Assembly: GCA_002490775.1 (NCBI GenBank)
Contig: DKUR01000019.1
Span: 42,924-106,923, forward strand
DNA: 64,000 bases
Source: Lachnospiraceae bacterium UBA7199
GTDB taxonomy: Bacteria; Bacillota; Clostridia; Lachnospirales; Lachnospiraceae
Direction: 5' to 3'
Part shown: in pieces, positions 27,138-35,958 of the stretch
Numbering within the stretch: position 1 is the stretch's first letter
Layout: every line of letters begins with the position of its first letter
The notes under the pieces: generated by a model
The model's database searches: none
What the model saw: the letters and a program-made list of their open reading frames with translations, nothing else
Told to the model about the DNA's origin: nothing
Translations under genes and position numbers: made by a program

Positions 27138-28420
27138 TTGATGGCTGCCAATGCCTGTGCCAGATCCGCAATCAGATCCTCTTTATCCTCAAGCCCGCAG
27201 GAAATGCGGACCAGCCCTGCCGGAACTCCTGCCGCATTAAGCTGTTCTTCTGTCATCTGCCTATGGGTTGATGTGGCGGGATTTAAACAGCAGGTTCTGG
27301 CGTCCGCCACATGGGTTTCGATTGCTGCCAGCTTCAAATGCTTCATAAAGGTCTCGGCCGCCTTTCGTCCTCCCTTCAATTCAAAGGACACCACGCCGCA
27401 TCCCCCGTTTGGCATATATTTTTGAGCGACCTCGTAATATTTATCCTCTTTCAGCCCCGGATAATTCACATAAGCCACCTGGGGCTGCTTTTTAAGAAAC
27501 TCAGCCACTGCCTGTCCGTTTTCTACATGACGAGGCATTCTCACATGGAGAGATTCCAGCCCAAGGTTTAGGATAAATGCATTTTGGGGAGATTGGATAC
27601 AACCTAAATCACGCATAAGCTGAGAGGTACATTTGGTAATAAATGCCCCTTCTTTTCCAAACTTTTCTGCATAAGTAATTCCATGATAAGATTCATCGGG
27701 CGTACAAAGACCTGGAAATTTATCTGCATGAGCCATCCAGTCAAATTTGCCTGAATCAACAATTGCACCGCCCACAGCCGCTCCATGTCCATCCATATAT
27801 TTTGTGGTAGAATGGGTAACAATATCTGCGCCCCATTCAATTGGCCGACAGTTAACAGGGGTAGGAAAAGTATTGTCTACAATAAGGGGCACACCATGCT
27901 CATGAGCTGCCTTTGCAAACTTTTCAATATCCAACACTGTAAGGGCAGGATTGGCAATAGATTCCCCAAACACAGCTTTTGTATTTTCCTGAAATGCCGC
28001 ATCCAGCTCTTCTTTGGTACAGTCAGGCGAAACAAAAGTCACTTCAATTCCCATTTTTGCCATAGTAACAGAAATTAAATTAAAGGTTCCTCCATAAATA
28101 GATGAGGAAGAAACGATATGACTTCCGCATTCACAGATATTAAAAAGGGCAAAAAAGTTTGCTGCCTGCCCTGATGATGTGAGCATTGCCGCACTGCCGC
28201 CCTCAAGCTCTGCTATCTTTGCTGCTACATGATCATTGGTGGGATTTTGGAGTCTTGAATAAAAATATCCCGAAGCTTCTAAGTCAAAAAGCTTTCCCAT
28301 ATCTTCACTTGTCGCATACTTAAATGTGGTGGACTGAACAATGGGGATCTGCCGGGGCTGCCCATTGCCCGGTGTATATCCAGCCTGTACACATTTGGTA
28401 TTGATTTTATAATTACTCAT
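27134..28420 (-). CDS. metY: O-acetylhomoserine sulfhydrylase
   Basis: PLP-dependent Cys/Met-metabolism enzyme of 428 residues that makes homocysteine from O-acetylhomoserine and sulfide. The N-terminus has NYKINTKCVQAGYTPG and IPIVQSTTFKYAT. SSGQAANFFALFNI lies near residue 80, and the PLP lysine is in DIVTHSTTKYMDGHG near 205. The acetylhomoserine branch is indicated by the roughly 430-residue length, longer than cystathionine gamma-synthase (about 380). CLNPATSTHRQMTEEQL near the C-terminus is typical of MetY. It is a single gene with its own promoter. MetF, also in the window (53.7 kb), serves the next step of methionine synthesis. Confidence 0.92.
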   Translation of the reverse strand: MSNYKINTKCVQAGYTPGNGQPRQIPIVQSTTFKYATSEDMGKLFDLEASGYFYSRLQNPTNDHVAAKIAELEGGSAAMLTSSGQAANFFALFNICECGSHIVSSSSIYGGTFNLISVTMAKMGIEVTFVSPDCTKEELDAAFQENTKAVFGESIANPALTVLDIEKFAKAAHEHGVPLIVDNTFPTPVNCRPIEWGADIVTHSTTKYMDGHGAAVGGAIVDSGKFDWMAHADKFPGLCTPDESYHGITYAEKFGKEGAFITKCTSQLMRDLGCIQSPQNAFILNLGLESLHVRMPRHVENGQAVAEFLKKQPQVAYVNYPGLKEDKYYEVAQKYMPNGGCGVVSFELKGGRKAAETFMKHLKLAAIETHVADARTCCLNPATSTHRQMTEEQLNAAGVPAGLVRISCGLEDKEDLIADLAQALAAIN

Positions 28421-28461
28421 ATTTCATTGTCCTTTCCTTTAACATGTTTACTAATAACGCT

Positions 28462-28491
28462 ATTATAATATACCCTGATCATTTTTTCCAA
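28462..28491 (-). promoter_or_regulatory. sigma-A promoter of metY
   Basis: Minus strand TTGGAA (28486-28491), 18-bp spacer, TATAAT (28462-28467). I saw no S-box or T-box leader between it and the gene. Confidence 0.6.
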
Positions 28492-28616
28492 TTAAATCTG
28501 TCCAGTCTAATTACAGAAAATGCTGCCTGCCAGAAACACTTCCCAGAATCCTATCACAACAGCAATTTTCTAAAACAACGGATGCCAGGCCTTGCCATCC
28601 ATCCTTATGTTAAAAA

Positions 28617-28655
28617 AGAGAGACATGACCTACTGCCTAATGTCATATCTCTCTT
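28617..28655 (-). terminator. terminator of the butyrate operon
   Basis: Minus strand stem AAGAGAGATATGAC / GTCATGTCTCTCTT (one mismatch) followed by TTTT, about 30 bp past the etfA stop. Confidence 0.8.
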
Positions 28656-28681
28656 AAAACTTCGTATTTTACTTTACCTGC

Positions 28682-29725
28682 TTATTTTGCAGCCATTTCA
28701 GCCTTTAACTTCTCTGTAAGAGCAGGAACAATCTTGTTCAAATCACCAACAATACCATAATCAGCTACTTCAAAAATAGGAGCTGTTTCATCTTTGTTGA
28801 TCGCAATAATGATATCTGCCTCTTCCATACCAGCTACGTGCTGAATTGCCCCTGAAATACCAATTGCAAAATATACATTCGGACGAACTGTCTTACCTGT
28901 CTGTCCAACCTGCAGGTCTTTCGGCTTCCAGCCTGCATCTACTACTGCACGAGAGCAGCTTACTGTACCGCCAAGTACTTCTGCAAGATCTTCAAGGATC
29001 TTAAAGTTTTCAGGACTTCCAACACCACGTCCGCCAGATACCAGAATCTTTGCATCCATAATATCAGCTACGTCTGAAACTGCCTTTACCACCTCTAATA
29101 TCTCAACATATTTATCATTCGGTGTAAATCCAGGATTAAACTCTACAATGACTGCTTTCTTTCCTGCTTCTTTTGGTGCCTTCTGCATAACGCCCGGACG
29201 AACAGTTGCCATCTGAGGACGGAAATCAGGACAGGCAATCGTAGCAATGGTGTTACCGCCAAATGCAGGACGTGTCATAAGGAGCTGATTGTGAAGCTGC
29301 TCTTTTCCCGGAATCGGGTTGATGGGGAAATCACCAATATCAAGCTGTGTACAGTCTGCTGTAAGTCCTGTATGGATTCTTGCAGATACTCTGGGACCTA
29401 AATCACGTCCGATTGCTGTAGCGCCAACCAAGAAAATTTCAGGCTTAAATTCATTAATTACAGAAGCAAGTGCATGTGCATAAGGCTCAGTTCTGTATTC
29501 CTTTAATTCAGGATCATCTACAACGATAACCTTATCAGCGCCATATTCTGCAAGCTCGTCAGCAAGCCCCTTTATATCGCTGCCCACTAAAACTGCAGTT
29601 ACTTCTGTATTCAAATCTTTTGCAAGGTCTTTTCCCTTGCCCACTAATTCTAAAGCGATTCCACTGAGTACATTGTCTACCTGCTGTGCAAAGACAAATA
29701 CTCCCTTATAATCTTGAATATTCAT
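28682..29725 (-). CDS. etfA: electron transfer flavoprotein alpha subunit
   Basis: Alpha subunit of the electron-transferring flavoprotein, 347 residues. With EtfB and butyryl-CoA dehydrogenase it forms the bifurcating complex that couples NADH oxidation to crotonyl-CoA and ferredoxin reduction. The C-terminal FAD domain has SGGRGVGSPENFKILEDLA, then CSRAVVDAGWKPKDLQVGQTG and FAIGISGAIQHVAGM. It is the last gene of the thl-crt-hbd-bcd-etfB-etfA operon, 21 bp after etfB, with a GGAGG site and a terminator right after it. Confidence 0.95.
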   Translation of the reverse strand: MNIQDYKGVFVFAQQVDNVLSGIALELVGKGKDLAKDLNTEVTAVLVGSDIKGLADELAEYGADKVIVVDDPELKEYRTEPYAHALASVINEFKPEIFLVGATAIGRDLGPRVSARIHTGLTADCTQLDIGDFPINPIPGKEQLHNQLLMTRPAFGGNTIATIACPDFRPQMATVRPGVMQKAPKEAGKKAVIVEFNPGFTPNDKYVEILEVVKAVSDVADIMDAKILVSGGRGVGSPENFKILEDLAEVLGGTVSCSRAVVDAGWKPKDLQVGQTGKTVRPNVYFAIGISGAIQHVAGMEEADIIIAINKDETAPIFEVADYGIVGDLNKIVPALTEKLKAEMAAK

Positions 29726-29746
29726 TTTGAACCTCCATCAATGTAT

Positions 29747-30529
29747 TTAGATAACGTGTTTTGCTTTTAATTTATCAACGATATAATCTACAGATTCTGT
29801 AGGATCAAGCACAACCTTTTCTCCTGCTCCCTTTCTTACCTTATCGGAAGCCTTAGCGATCTGAGTAGGTGAGCCTTTAAGTCCTAAGTTGGAGTCATCT
29901 ACATCAACCAGATTTGCTCTTCCCCATACGGTAATTTCTGCATTATAAGCATCGAAAATTCCGCCGGGTGTCATATAACGAGGCTCATTTAATTCAGCAA
30001 GCGCTGTGATCAGACAGGGCATTTTTGCCTTTAATACATGATATCTGTCATCATACTGACGCTCAACGATCACGCTGTCGCCTTCGATCTGAATTTTCTG
30101 TGCATAAGAAATTACAGGAATTCCAAGATGCTCAGAAATCTGAGGGCCTACCTGTGCAGTATCACCGTCAATTGCCTGACGTCCTGTGATGATCAGGTCG
30201 TATTCCAGATTACGGATTGCACCTGCAAGTGTCTGGGAAGTTGCCCATGTATCTGCGCCGCCAAGAACTCTGTCTGTTACCAGAATTCCCTTATCTGCGC
30301 CCATTGCCATTGCTTCACGAAGAACTTCTTCTGCCTTGGGAAGTCCCATTGTAACAACTGTTACTTCTGCACCATATTGATCTTTTAATCTAAGTGCTGC
30401 TTCCAAACCTGCTTTATCATCAGGATTCATGATTGTGAGCATTGCACCTCTGTCAAGTGTACCATCAGGATTAAACTTAACGCCACCCTTGGTATCAGGT
30501 ACCTGTTTAACACAAACAACAATTTTCAT
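29747..30529 (-). CDS. etfB: electron transfer flavoprotein beta subunit
   Basis: Beta subunit, 260 residues. It begins MKIVVCVKQVPDTKG and carries the family signature in the region of LIITGRQAIDGDTAQVGPQI near residue 115. It binds the flavin used in electron bifurcation in butyrate formers. It is separated from bcd by an unusual 250-bp hairpin-rich spacer, while etfA follows after only 21 bp. The ATG has an AAGGAG site. Confidence 0.95.
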   Translation of the reverse strand: MKIVVCVKQVPDTKGGVKFNPDGTLDRGAMLTIMNPDDKAGLEAALRLKDQYGAEVTVVTMGLPKAEEVLREAMAMGADKGILVTDRVLGGADTWATSQTLAGAIRNLEYDLIITGRQAIDGDTAQVGPQISEHLGIPVISYAQKIQIEGDSVIVERQYDDRYHVLKAKMPCLITALAELNEPRYMTPGGIFDAYNAEITVWGRANLVDVDDSNLGLKGSPTQIAKASDKVRKGAGEKVVLDPTESVDYIVDKLKAKHVI

Positions 30530-30540
30530 TGTATTATCTC

Positions 30541-30779
30541 TCCTTATAAATTAATCTATTTGGTATGTGCCATATGTATCGGCACTCGTAAATGCTTCGC
30601 ATTTTCACAACTTTATAAGCAAATACTCGTAAATGCTTCTTTGTCATAATTACAACCGGCACTCGGAAACGCTTCGCATTTCCTCGTTCGCGGTGCAGCG
30701 CTGCACCGCTCTTTGTTCTTTGTCTTTCGCATCTGCTCCTGCAAGCAGGGCATCTGCTTCAGCCAAATCACAAGCCGGC
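30541..30779. repeat. structured spacer inside the butyrate operon (bcd-etfB)
   Basis: A 240-bp gap between bcd and etfB. It holds three direct repeats around ACTCGTAAATGCTTC (near 30585, 30629 and, as ACTCGGAAACGCTTC, 30661). Two of these are followed by GCATTT, forming short AAATGC-TTC-GCATTT stems. A perfect 18-bp palindrome CGGTGCAGCGCTGCACCG lies at 30691-30708. No gene is visible. Its position inside an operon suggests a role in RNA processing or unequal expression, or an inserted repeat. Confidence 0.6.
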
Positions 30780-31934
30780 TTACTTAAGCAGTGAACCGGA
30801 GATGACCATTCTCTGTACTTCGCTGGTTCCTTCGTAGATCTCGGTGATCTTTGCGTCTCTCATCATGCGCTCTACGTCATATTCTCTGATATAGCCATAA
30901 CCGCCATGAAGCTGAACAGCCTTGGTTGTTACTTCCATTGCAACTTCTGCTGCATATAATTTAGCCATAGCTGCTTCTACAGAGTAAACCTTCTGGGTTG
31001 CCTTAGCCATAGCTGCCTTATAAACAAGGAGCTGAGCTGCCTGCACCTTGGTAGCCATGTCAGCAAGCTGGAACTGTGTATTCTGGAATGCGCCAATTGC
31101 TCTTCCGAACTGTTTTCTTTCTTTTACATATTCAATGGTTCTTTCCAATGCACCCTCTGCAAGGCCAAGTGCCTGGGAAGCAATACCGATACGTCCGCCA
31201 TCTAATGTATGCATAGCAATGCCAAATCCCTTGCCTGCCTGCCCTAACAGATTCTCTTTCGGAATGCGGCAGTCTGTAAAGATTAATTCATAGGTGGAAG
31301 AACCACGGATACCCATTTTCTTTTCCTTTGTACCAAAGGTAAATCCAGGAGTTCCTTTCTCCACAATAAATGCGGAGATCATTTTCTTGCTTCTGCCCTT
31401 TGCGTCCGTAACAACATCTGTTACTGCAAAGATTACATAAACATCAGCTTCTTTACCGTTTGTGATAAAGATCTTGGAGCCATTGAGCACCCATTCATCT
31501 CCATCTAAAACAGCCTTTGTCTGCTGTCCCTGTGCATCAGTTCCTGCACCAGGCTCAGTAAGGCCGAAAGCACCAATTTTCTCACCCTTTGCAAGGGGAA
31601 CTAAATATTTCTGCTTCTGTTCTTCCGTACCATAAGTCATAATAGGATCGCAGCAAAGAGAAGTATGTGCAGAAACGATAACGCCTGTGGTTCCGCAAAC
31701 CTTTGAAAGCTCCTCTACACACATAGCGTAGGTAAGAGGATCACATCCCTGCCCACCATACTCTTTGGGAACAGGAATTCCCATGAATCCTGCTTTTGCC
31801 ATCTTCTCAACGGTTCCTCTGGGGAAAACTTCAGTTTCATCAACTTCCTGTGCCAGAGGCTTAACTTCTTTTTCTGCAAACTCTTTAAAGAGAGTTCTTG
31901 CCATTTCATGTTGTTTTGTTAACATAAAATCCAT
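30780..31934 (-). CDS. bcd: butyryl-CoA dehydrogenase (short-chain acyl-CoA dehydrogenase)
   Basis: FAD enzyme of 384 residues that reduces crotonyl-CoA to butyryl-CoA with EtfAB. The signatures are GAFGLTEPGAGTDAQGQ near residue 125, the YEGTSEVQRMVIS C-terminus and the catalytic glutamate region RDAKITEIYEGTSE. KERKQFGRAIGAFQN near 270 is typical of the family. The start is the ATG at 31934, nine bases after GGAGGA; an ATG three codons earlier touches the site. It follows hbd by about 48 bp. Confidence 0.95.
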   Translation of the reverse strand: MDFMLTKQHEMARTLFKEFAEKEVKPLAQEVDETEVFPRGTVEKMAKAGFMGIPVPKEYGGQGCDPLTYAMCVEELSKVCGTTGVIVSAHTSLCCDPIMTYGTEEQKQKYLVPLAKGEKIGAFGLTEPGAGTDAQGQQTKAVLDGDEWVLNGSKIFITNGKEADVYVIFAVTDVVTDAKGRSKKMISAFIVEKGTPGFTFGTKEKKMGIRGSSTYELIFTDCRIPKENLLGQAGKGFGIAMHTLDGGRIGIASQALGLAEGALERTIEYVKERKQFGRAIGAFQNTQFQLADMATKVQAAQLLVYKAAMAKATQKVYSVEAAMAKLYAAEVAMEVTTKAVQLHGGYGYIREYDVERMMRDAKITEIYEGTSEVQRMVISGSLLK

Positions 31935-31982
31935 GTTTTTCATTCCTCCATTAAATATTATTTTATTCCTGCTGCTTTCATC

Positions 31983-32855
31983 TTACTGAGCGTCAACAGG
32001 AGTTTTGGTTCTGTCTGCATTGTATACATAGAATCCCTTGCCGCTCTTAGCGCCAAGATTTCCGCCGCGAACCATCTTTCTGATCAGAGGACATGCACGA
32101 TACTTGCTGTCACCTGTTTCATTATAAAGAACATCCATAATTGCAAGGCAGATATCCAGTCCTATAAAATCGCCCAGCTCCAAGGGGCCCATAGGATGGT
32201 TTGCACCAAGCTTCATTGCAGCGTCAATTCCTGCAATATCAGAAACACCTTCCATCTTAATAAAAGCTGCTTCATTGATCATAGGAATCAAAATACGGTT
32301 TACTACAAAGCCTGCTGCTTCATTTACCTGAACAGGAGTCTTGCCGATTTCTTCGGAAATCTTCTTGATAGCATCTACAGTTTCTACAGGAGTATTTACA
32401 CCTGCAATTACCTCAACCAGTTTCATTCTGTCTGCTGGATTGAAAAAGTGCATACCGATCATAGGACGGTTTAATCCATTTCCAATTTCTGTAATGGAAA
32501 GGCTGGAGGTATTGGATGCAAAAATACATTCCGGTTTAGCAATCTTATCCAGCTCGCCAAATGTTGTTTTCTTAACTTCCATATTTTCAAATGCTGCTTC
32601 AACAATTAAATCGCAGTCTGCACAAAGATCTTCTTTCAATCCTGGTGTGATCTTTCCAAGAATCGCATCTACTGCTTCCTGCGTCAGTTTTCCTTTTTCA
32701 ACAAGCTTAGCATAGCCCTTTGCAATTTTTTCTTTTCCGCCTTCAGCCCACTCCTGCTTAATATCACAGAGTGCAACCTCATATCCCTCAACCTGGGCAA
32801 ATGCCTTTGCAATGCCCTGTCCCATAGTACCAGCGCCAATAATACCTACTTTCAT
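31983..32855 (-). CDS. hbd: 3-hydroxybutyryl-CoA dehydrogenase
   Basis: NAD(P)-dependent dehydrogenase of 290 residues that reduces acetoacetyl-CoA to 3-hydroxybutyryl-CoA. The Rossmann motif is VGIIGAGTMGQGIAKAFA (residues 3-20). The catalytic His lies in RPMIGMHFFNPADRMKLVEV near residue 130, and the dimer region AAGFVVNRILIPMINEA near 180. Family length and domain order are normal. It is third in the butyrate operon, with a GGAGGG site. Confidence 0.95.
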   Translation of the reverse strand: MKVGIIGAGTMGQGIAKAFAQVEGYEVALCDIKQEWAEGGKEKIAKGYAKLVEKGKLTQEAVDAILGKITPGLKEDLCADCDLIVEAAFENMEVKKTTFGELDKIAKPECIFASNTSSLSITEIGNGLNRPMIGMHFFNPADRMKLVEVIAGVNTPVETVDAIKKISEEIGKTPVQVNEAAGFVVNRILIPMINEAAFIKMEGVSDIAGIDAAMKLGANHPMGPLELGDFIGLDICLAIMDVLYNETGDSKYRACPLIRKMVRGGNLGAKSGKGFYVYNADRTKTPVDAQ

Positions 32856-32965
32856 TTTTAACCCTCCTATTATGATTATTTGTATTTATCACCACACTTA
32901 GGCAGTGTAAAATTCTTATTACAGGATCATATCTTCTGCTGCATCCACACCTTTTTACTGCCGTT

Positions 32966-33751
32966 TTAGCAGTTCTTAAAAGGCTCTTTCACTTTTTCCT
33001 TATTCTTGTCAAGGAAAAATGCCATACCGTATTTCTGATCTTCTGTCTCGAAGCAGTCACCAAACAGCTTTTCTTCAATTACGATCGCTTCATCCATCGC
33101 AACGTCCAGTCCTTCATTGATTGCTTTCTTGCAGTTGCGAACTGCAATGGGAGCATTCTTGGCAATGCCTGCTGCCATTTTTTCTGCTGCCGGCATCAAT
33201 TCTTCCTGTGTATAAACAGCATTTACAAGGCCAATTCTTAAGGCTTCATCTGCTTTGATATTTCTTGCAGTATAAATCATCTGTTTTGCCATTCCTGCAC
33301 CAACCAAACGTGCAAGTCTCTGGGTTCCGCCAAATCCGGGTGTAATTCCAAGGCCAACCTCAGGCTGTCCGAACACTGCATTATCGGAGCAGATTCTGAT
33401 ATCGCAGCTCATGGAAATTTCACAGCCGCCGCCAAGTGCAAATCCATTGATTGCTGCAATTACAGGAATCGGGAATGTTTCCAGCTTACGGAATACATCA
33501 TTTCCCTTCTTTCCAAAAGCTTCCCCTTCTGCCTTGGTAAGAGTGCTCATTTCTCCAATATCTGCGCCTGCTACAAAGGACTTCTGTCCTGCACCTGTTA
33601 AGATCAGGCATCTTACTTCATCCAAATTCACTGCATCCAAAGTCTGATCCAGCTCTTCCAAAACAGTTGAATTCAACGCATTTAATGCTTTTTCACGACT
33701 GATAGTGATAACGCCGTATGCGCCTTTTTGTTCGTATACGATAAATTCCAT
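32966..33751 (-). CDS. crt: 3-hydroxybutyryl-CoA dehydratase (crotonase)
   Basis: Enoyl-CoA hydratase/isomerase family enzyme of 261 residues that dehydrates 3-hydroxybutyryl-CoA to crotonyl-CoA. The oxyanion-hole segment SFVAGADIGEM (near residue 66) and the second GGGCEISMSCDIRI motif near 110 are present. Catalytic Glu residues lie in GCEISM and PEVGLGITPGFGGTQRL. The ATG at 33751 follows AAAGGAG; the frame extends further upstream into the structured spacer without a ribosome site. It is second in the operon. Confidence 0.95.
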   Translation of the reverse strand: MEFIVYEQKGAYGVITISREKALNALNSTVLEELDQTLDAVNLDEVRCLILTGAGQKSFVAGADIGEMSTLTKAEGEAFGKKGNDVFRKLETFPIPVIAAINGFALGGGCEISMSCDIRICSDNAVFGQPEVGLGITPGFGGTQRLARLVGAGMAKQMIYTARNIKADEALRIGLVNAVYTQEELMPAAEKMAAGIAKNAPIAVRNCKKAINEGLDVAMDEAIVIEEKLFGDCFETEDQKYGMAFFLDKNKEKVKEPFKNC

Positions 33752-33838
33752 TTTCACAACTCCTTTTCTACTTATTTGATATGGTTTCCAAGCATAAACC
33801 ATATATTTCCTTATCATCTTCAATCCATGCCCATACAT

Positions 33839-33968
33839 AAGAACAGCTTTGCAAAGTTCTTTCTATATACGCAGGTAGAAGAATGGCTCTAAAGAGCCAT
33901 TCTTCATACACGAAACATAGAACTTCTTAGGCAGTGTTCTTTACTGCCCTAGAAGTTCTTTTCGTGTT
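33839..33968. repeat. structured spacer between thl and crt
   Basis: Three nested palindromes fill the gap: AAGAAC/GTTCTT near 33840-33862, AGAATGGCTCT-AA-AGAGCCATTCT near 33882-33905, and a long stem from about 33911 to 33967 built of ACACGAA/TTCGTGT, AGAACTTCT/AGAAGTTCT and GGCAGT/ACTGCC. There is no T-run after the long stem on the minus strand, so it looks like a stabiliser or processing hairpin rather than a terminator. Confidence 0.6.
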
Positions 33969-35153
33969 TTATTCTTCAATTTTCACAACAGTAGCGCATC
34001 CCATACCGCCGCCGATACAGAGAGTTGCAAGACCTGTCTTAGCACCCTTTGCCTGCATTTCATGAAGCAGAGTAACAAGAATACGACAGCCGGAAGCTCC
34101 AACCGGATGTCCAAGTGCAATTGCGCCGCCATTAGGATTAAGCTGCTTGTCAACATCAATTCCAAGGTCTCTTCCAACTGCAACAGACTGTGCTGCAAAA
34201 GCTTCGTTTGCTTCGATAATATCAAAGTCTTCAATCTTAAGACCTGTCTTAGCCATAACTTTCTTGGTTGCAGCTACAGGGCCAATACCCATAACTTCAG
34301 GTCTTACACCTGCCAAAGCGCCTGCCACAAAGGTAGCCATAGGTTTAACGCCTAATTCTTTTGCTTTCTCTTCGCTCATAACAACAATTGCTGCTGCACC
34401 GTCATTGATTCCGGAAGCATTGCCTGCTGTTACAAACCCGCCCGGATTAATGGGACGAAGTTTAGCAAGTCCTTCCATTGTAGAACCAGGACGAGGGCCT
34501 TCATCTACCTTAAACTCAACCATTTCTTTTTTCTTCTTTACCATAACAGGCACGATCTCAGCATCAAATGCACCTGACTTCTGGGCAGCTTCTGTCTTCT
34601 GCTGGCTCTTTAATGCGAACTCGTCCAGTTCTTCTCTGGTAAGTCCCCATTCCTCGCAGATATTATCTGCTGTCTTGATCATATGATAATCATTGAATGC
34701 ATCCCAAAGTGCATCCTTGATCATGGTATCAACCAGAGTGCCATTATTCATTCTATATCCAAAACGAGCCTGAGGAATTGCGTAAGGAGCCATAGACATA
34801 TTTTCCATACCGCCTGCAACCACAATATCAGCATCTCCAGCCATAATCATTTGTGCAGCTTGGTTTACACAGTTAAGACCTGAACCACATACAACGTTCA
34901 TGGTAACTGCGGGCACTTCAATTGGCAGACCTGCTTTGATGGATGCCTGACGGGCAACATTTTGTCCCTGTCCGGCCTGAATAACACATCCCATATAAAC
35001 CTGATCCACTGCCTCAGGTGCTACACCTGCTCTGTTTAATGCCTCTTTAATAACGATTGCACCAAGCTCCACAACAGGTACTGTACTTAATGAACCTCCC
35101 ATAGTTCCAATTGCTGTACGACATGCTCCGGCTAAAACAACTTTTTTTGCCAT
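33969..35153 (-). CDS. thl: acetyl-CoA acetyltransferase (thiolase)
   Basis: Thiolase of 394 residues that condenses two acetyl-CoA into acetoacetyl-CoA, the first step of butyrate formation. The acyl-accepting Cys lies in [16 protein letters not shown] near residue 88. The catalytic His lies in [20 protein letters not shown] near 350 and the second Cys in [15 protein letters not shown] near the end. It is the first gene of the six-gene operon and has its own strong promoter. The terminal steps to butyrate (But or Buk/Ptb) are not in the window. Confidence 0.95.
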   Translation of the reverse strand: MAKKVVLAGACRTAIGTMGGSLSTVPVVELGAIVIKEALNRAGVAPEAVDQVYMGCVIQAGQGQNVARQASIKAGLPIEVPAVTMNVVCGSGLNCVNQAAQMIMAGDADIVVAGGMENMSMAPYAIPQARFGYRMNNGTLVDTMIKDALWDAFNDYHMIKTADNICEEWGLTREELDEFALKSQQKTEAAQKSGAFDAEIVPVMVKKKKEMVEFKVDEGPRPGSTMEGLAKLRPINPGGFVTAGNASGINDGAAAIVVMSEEKAKELGVKPMATFVAGALAGVRPEVMGIGPVAATKKVMAKTGLKIEDFDIIEANEAFAAQSVAVGRDLGIDVDKQLNPNGGAIALGHPVGASGCRILVTLLHEMQAKGAKTGLATLCIGGGMGCATVVKIEE

Positions 35154-35233
35154 TATTTCTTTCCTCCGTTTGATTTATACTATATTTTGTGGCCCATAAT
35201 GATTGTTAATTTTTTATCATTGCCAGCAAAATC

Positions 35234-35262
35234 ATTATATCATAGCATACTTATTTTTGCAA
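35234..35262 (-). promoter_or_regulatory. sigma-A promoter of the butyrate operon
   Basis: Minus strand TTGCAA (35257-35262), 17-bp spacer, TATAAT (35234-35239), about 80 bp before thl. A single perfect DnaA-box sequence TTATCCACA lies nearby at 35289-35297. Confidence 0.7.
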
Positions 35263-35371
35263 TCTCTTCCCCACGAGTTTGGACAGTTTTATCCACAAAA
35301 TACTTTTCATAGAAAAACAGAAATTCTTATGATAAAATAAACACATCATTTTTCCAGCGGAGGACACATTT

Positions 35372-35914
35372 ATGGCCGACCACATCACCACTTATGGAGG
35401 GACGCATTTTTTCCCCACCAGCCCGGACATCAATAAAATCTATATTACCGACATTGCTCATTCCCTCTCTCTTACCTGCCGGGGCAACGGACATGTAAAA
35501 ACCTTCTTTTCTGTTGGACAGCACTGCATTCATTGTGCACTGGAAGCCGAGGCCAGAGGATATTCCAGAAAGGTCATTCTTGCCTGTCTTATACATGACG
35601 CCAGTGAAGCCTATATGTCAGATGTTCCGACTCCTTTCAAGAAATATTTAAAAGACTACGTAAAAATTGAAGAACATCTGCTGCAGCTCATCTACATGAA
35701 ATTTTTAGGTTCCTCCTTAACAACAGAAGAAGCGCTGCTTGTAAAGCAGGTCGACAAAGACATGCTTTACTTTGATATGTCCATTCTTCTAAATGAAAAA
35801 TCAGATGCGCCAGCCCCTTCCATGAAAAGCAGCTTTTCTTATGAGGTTCTGCCCTTTGAAACAGTAGAAGCGCGTTTTCTGGAATTGTATAATAAATACC
35901 GGCTCATCAAGTGA
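35372..35914 (+). CDS. HD domain phosphohydrolase
   Basis: A 180-residue HD-domain protein. Metal ligands are His in VGQHCIHCALEA (near residue 50) and the HD pair in LACLIHDASEAYMSDVP (near 75), with a later Asp in VKQVDKDMLYFDM near 130. The N-terminus IYITDIAHSLSLTCRGNGHV is the conserved start of this group, which is related to YfbR-like nucleotidases and YedJ-type hydrolases. The substrate is unknown but probably a nucleotide. The start has a GCGGAGGAC site. The gene stands alone, divergent from thl and convergent with the exchanger gene. Confidence 0.87.
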   Translation: MADHITTYGGTHFFPTSPDINKIYITDIAHSLSLTCRGNGHVKTFFSVGQHCIHCALEAEARGYSRKVILACLIHDASEAYMSDVPTPFKKYLKDYVKIEEHLLQLIYMKFLGSSLTTEEALLVKQVDKDMLYFDMSILLNEKSDAPAPSMKSSFSYEVLPFETVEARFLELYNKYRLIK

Positions 35915-35958
35915 TGTATTATTTATATAAAAATGTATAAGTTTCAGCGAATCTGTTC

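Noticed and set aside
28421..28610. S-box or T-box leader before metY
   Set aside because: Expected for a methionine gene, but none of the conserved S-box or T-box strings are present; only a plain promoter is seen.
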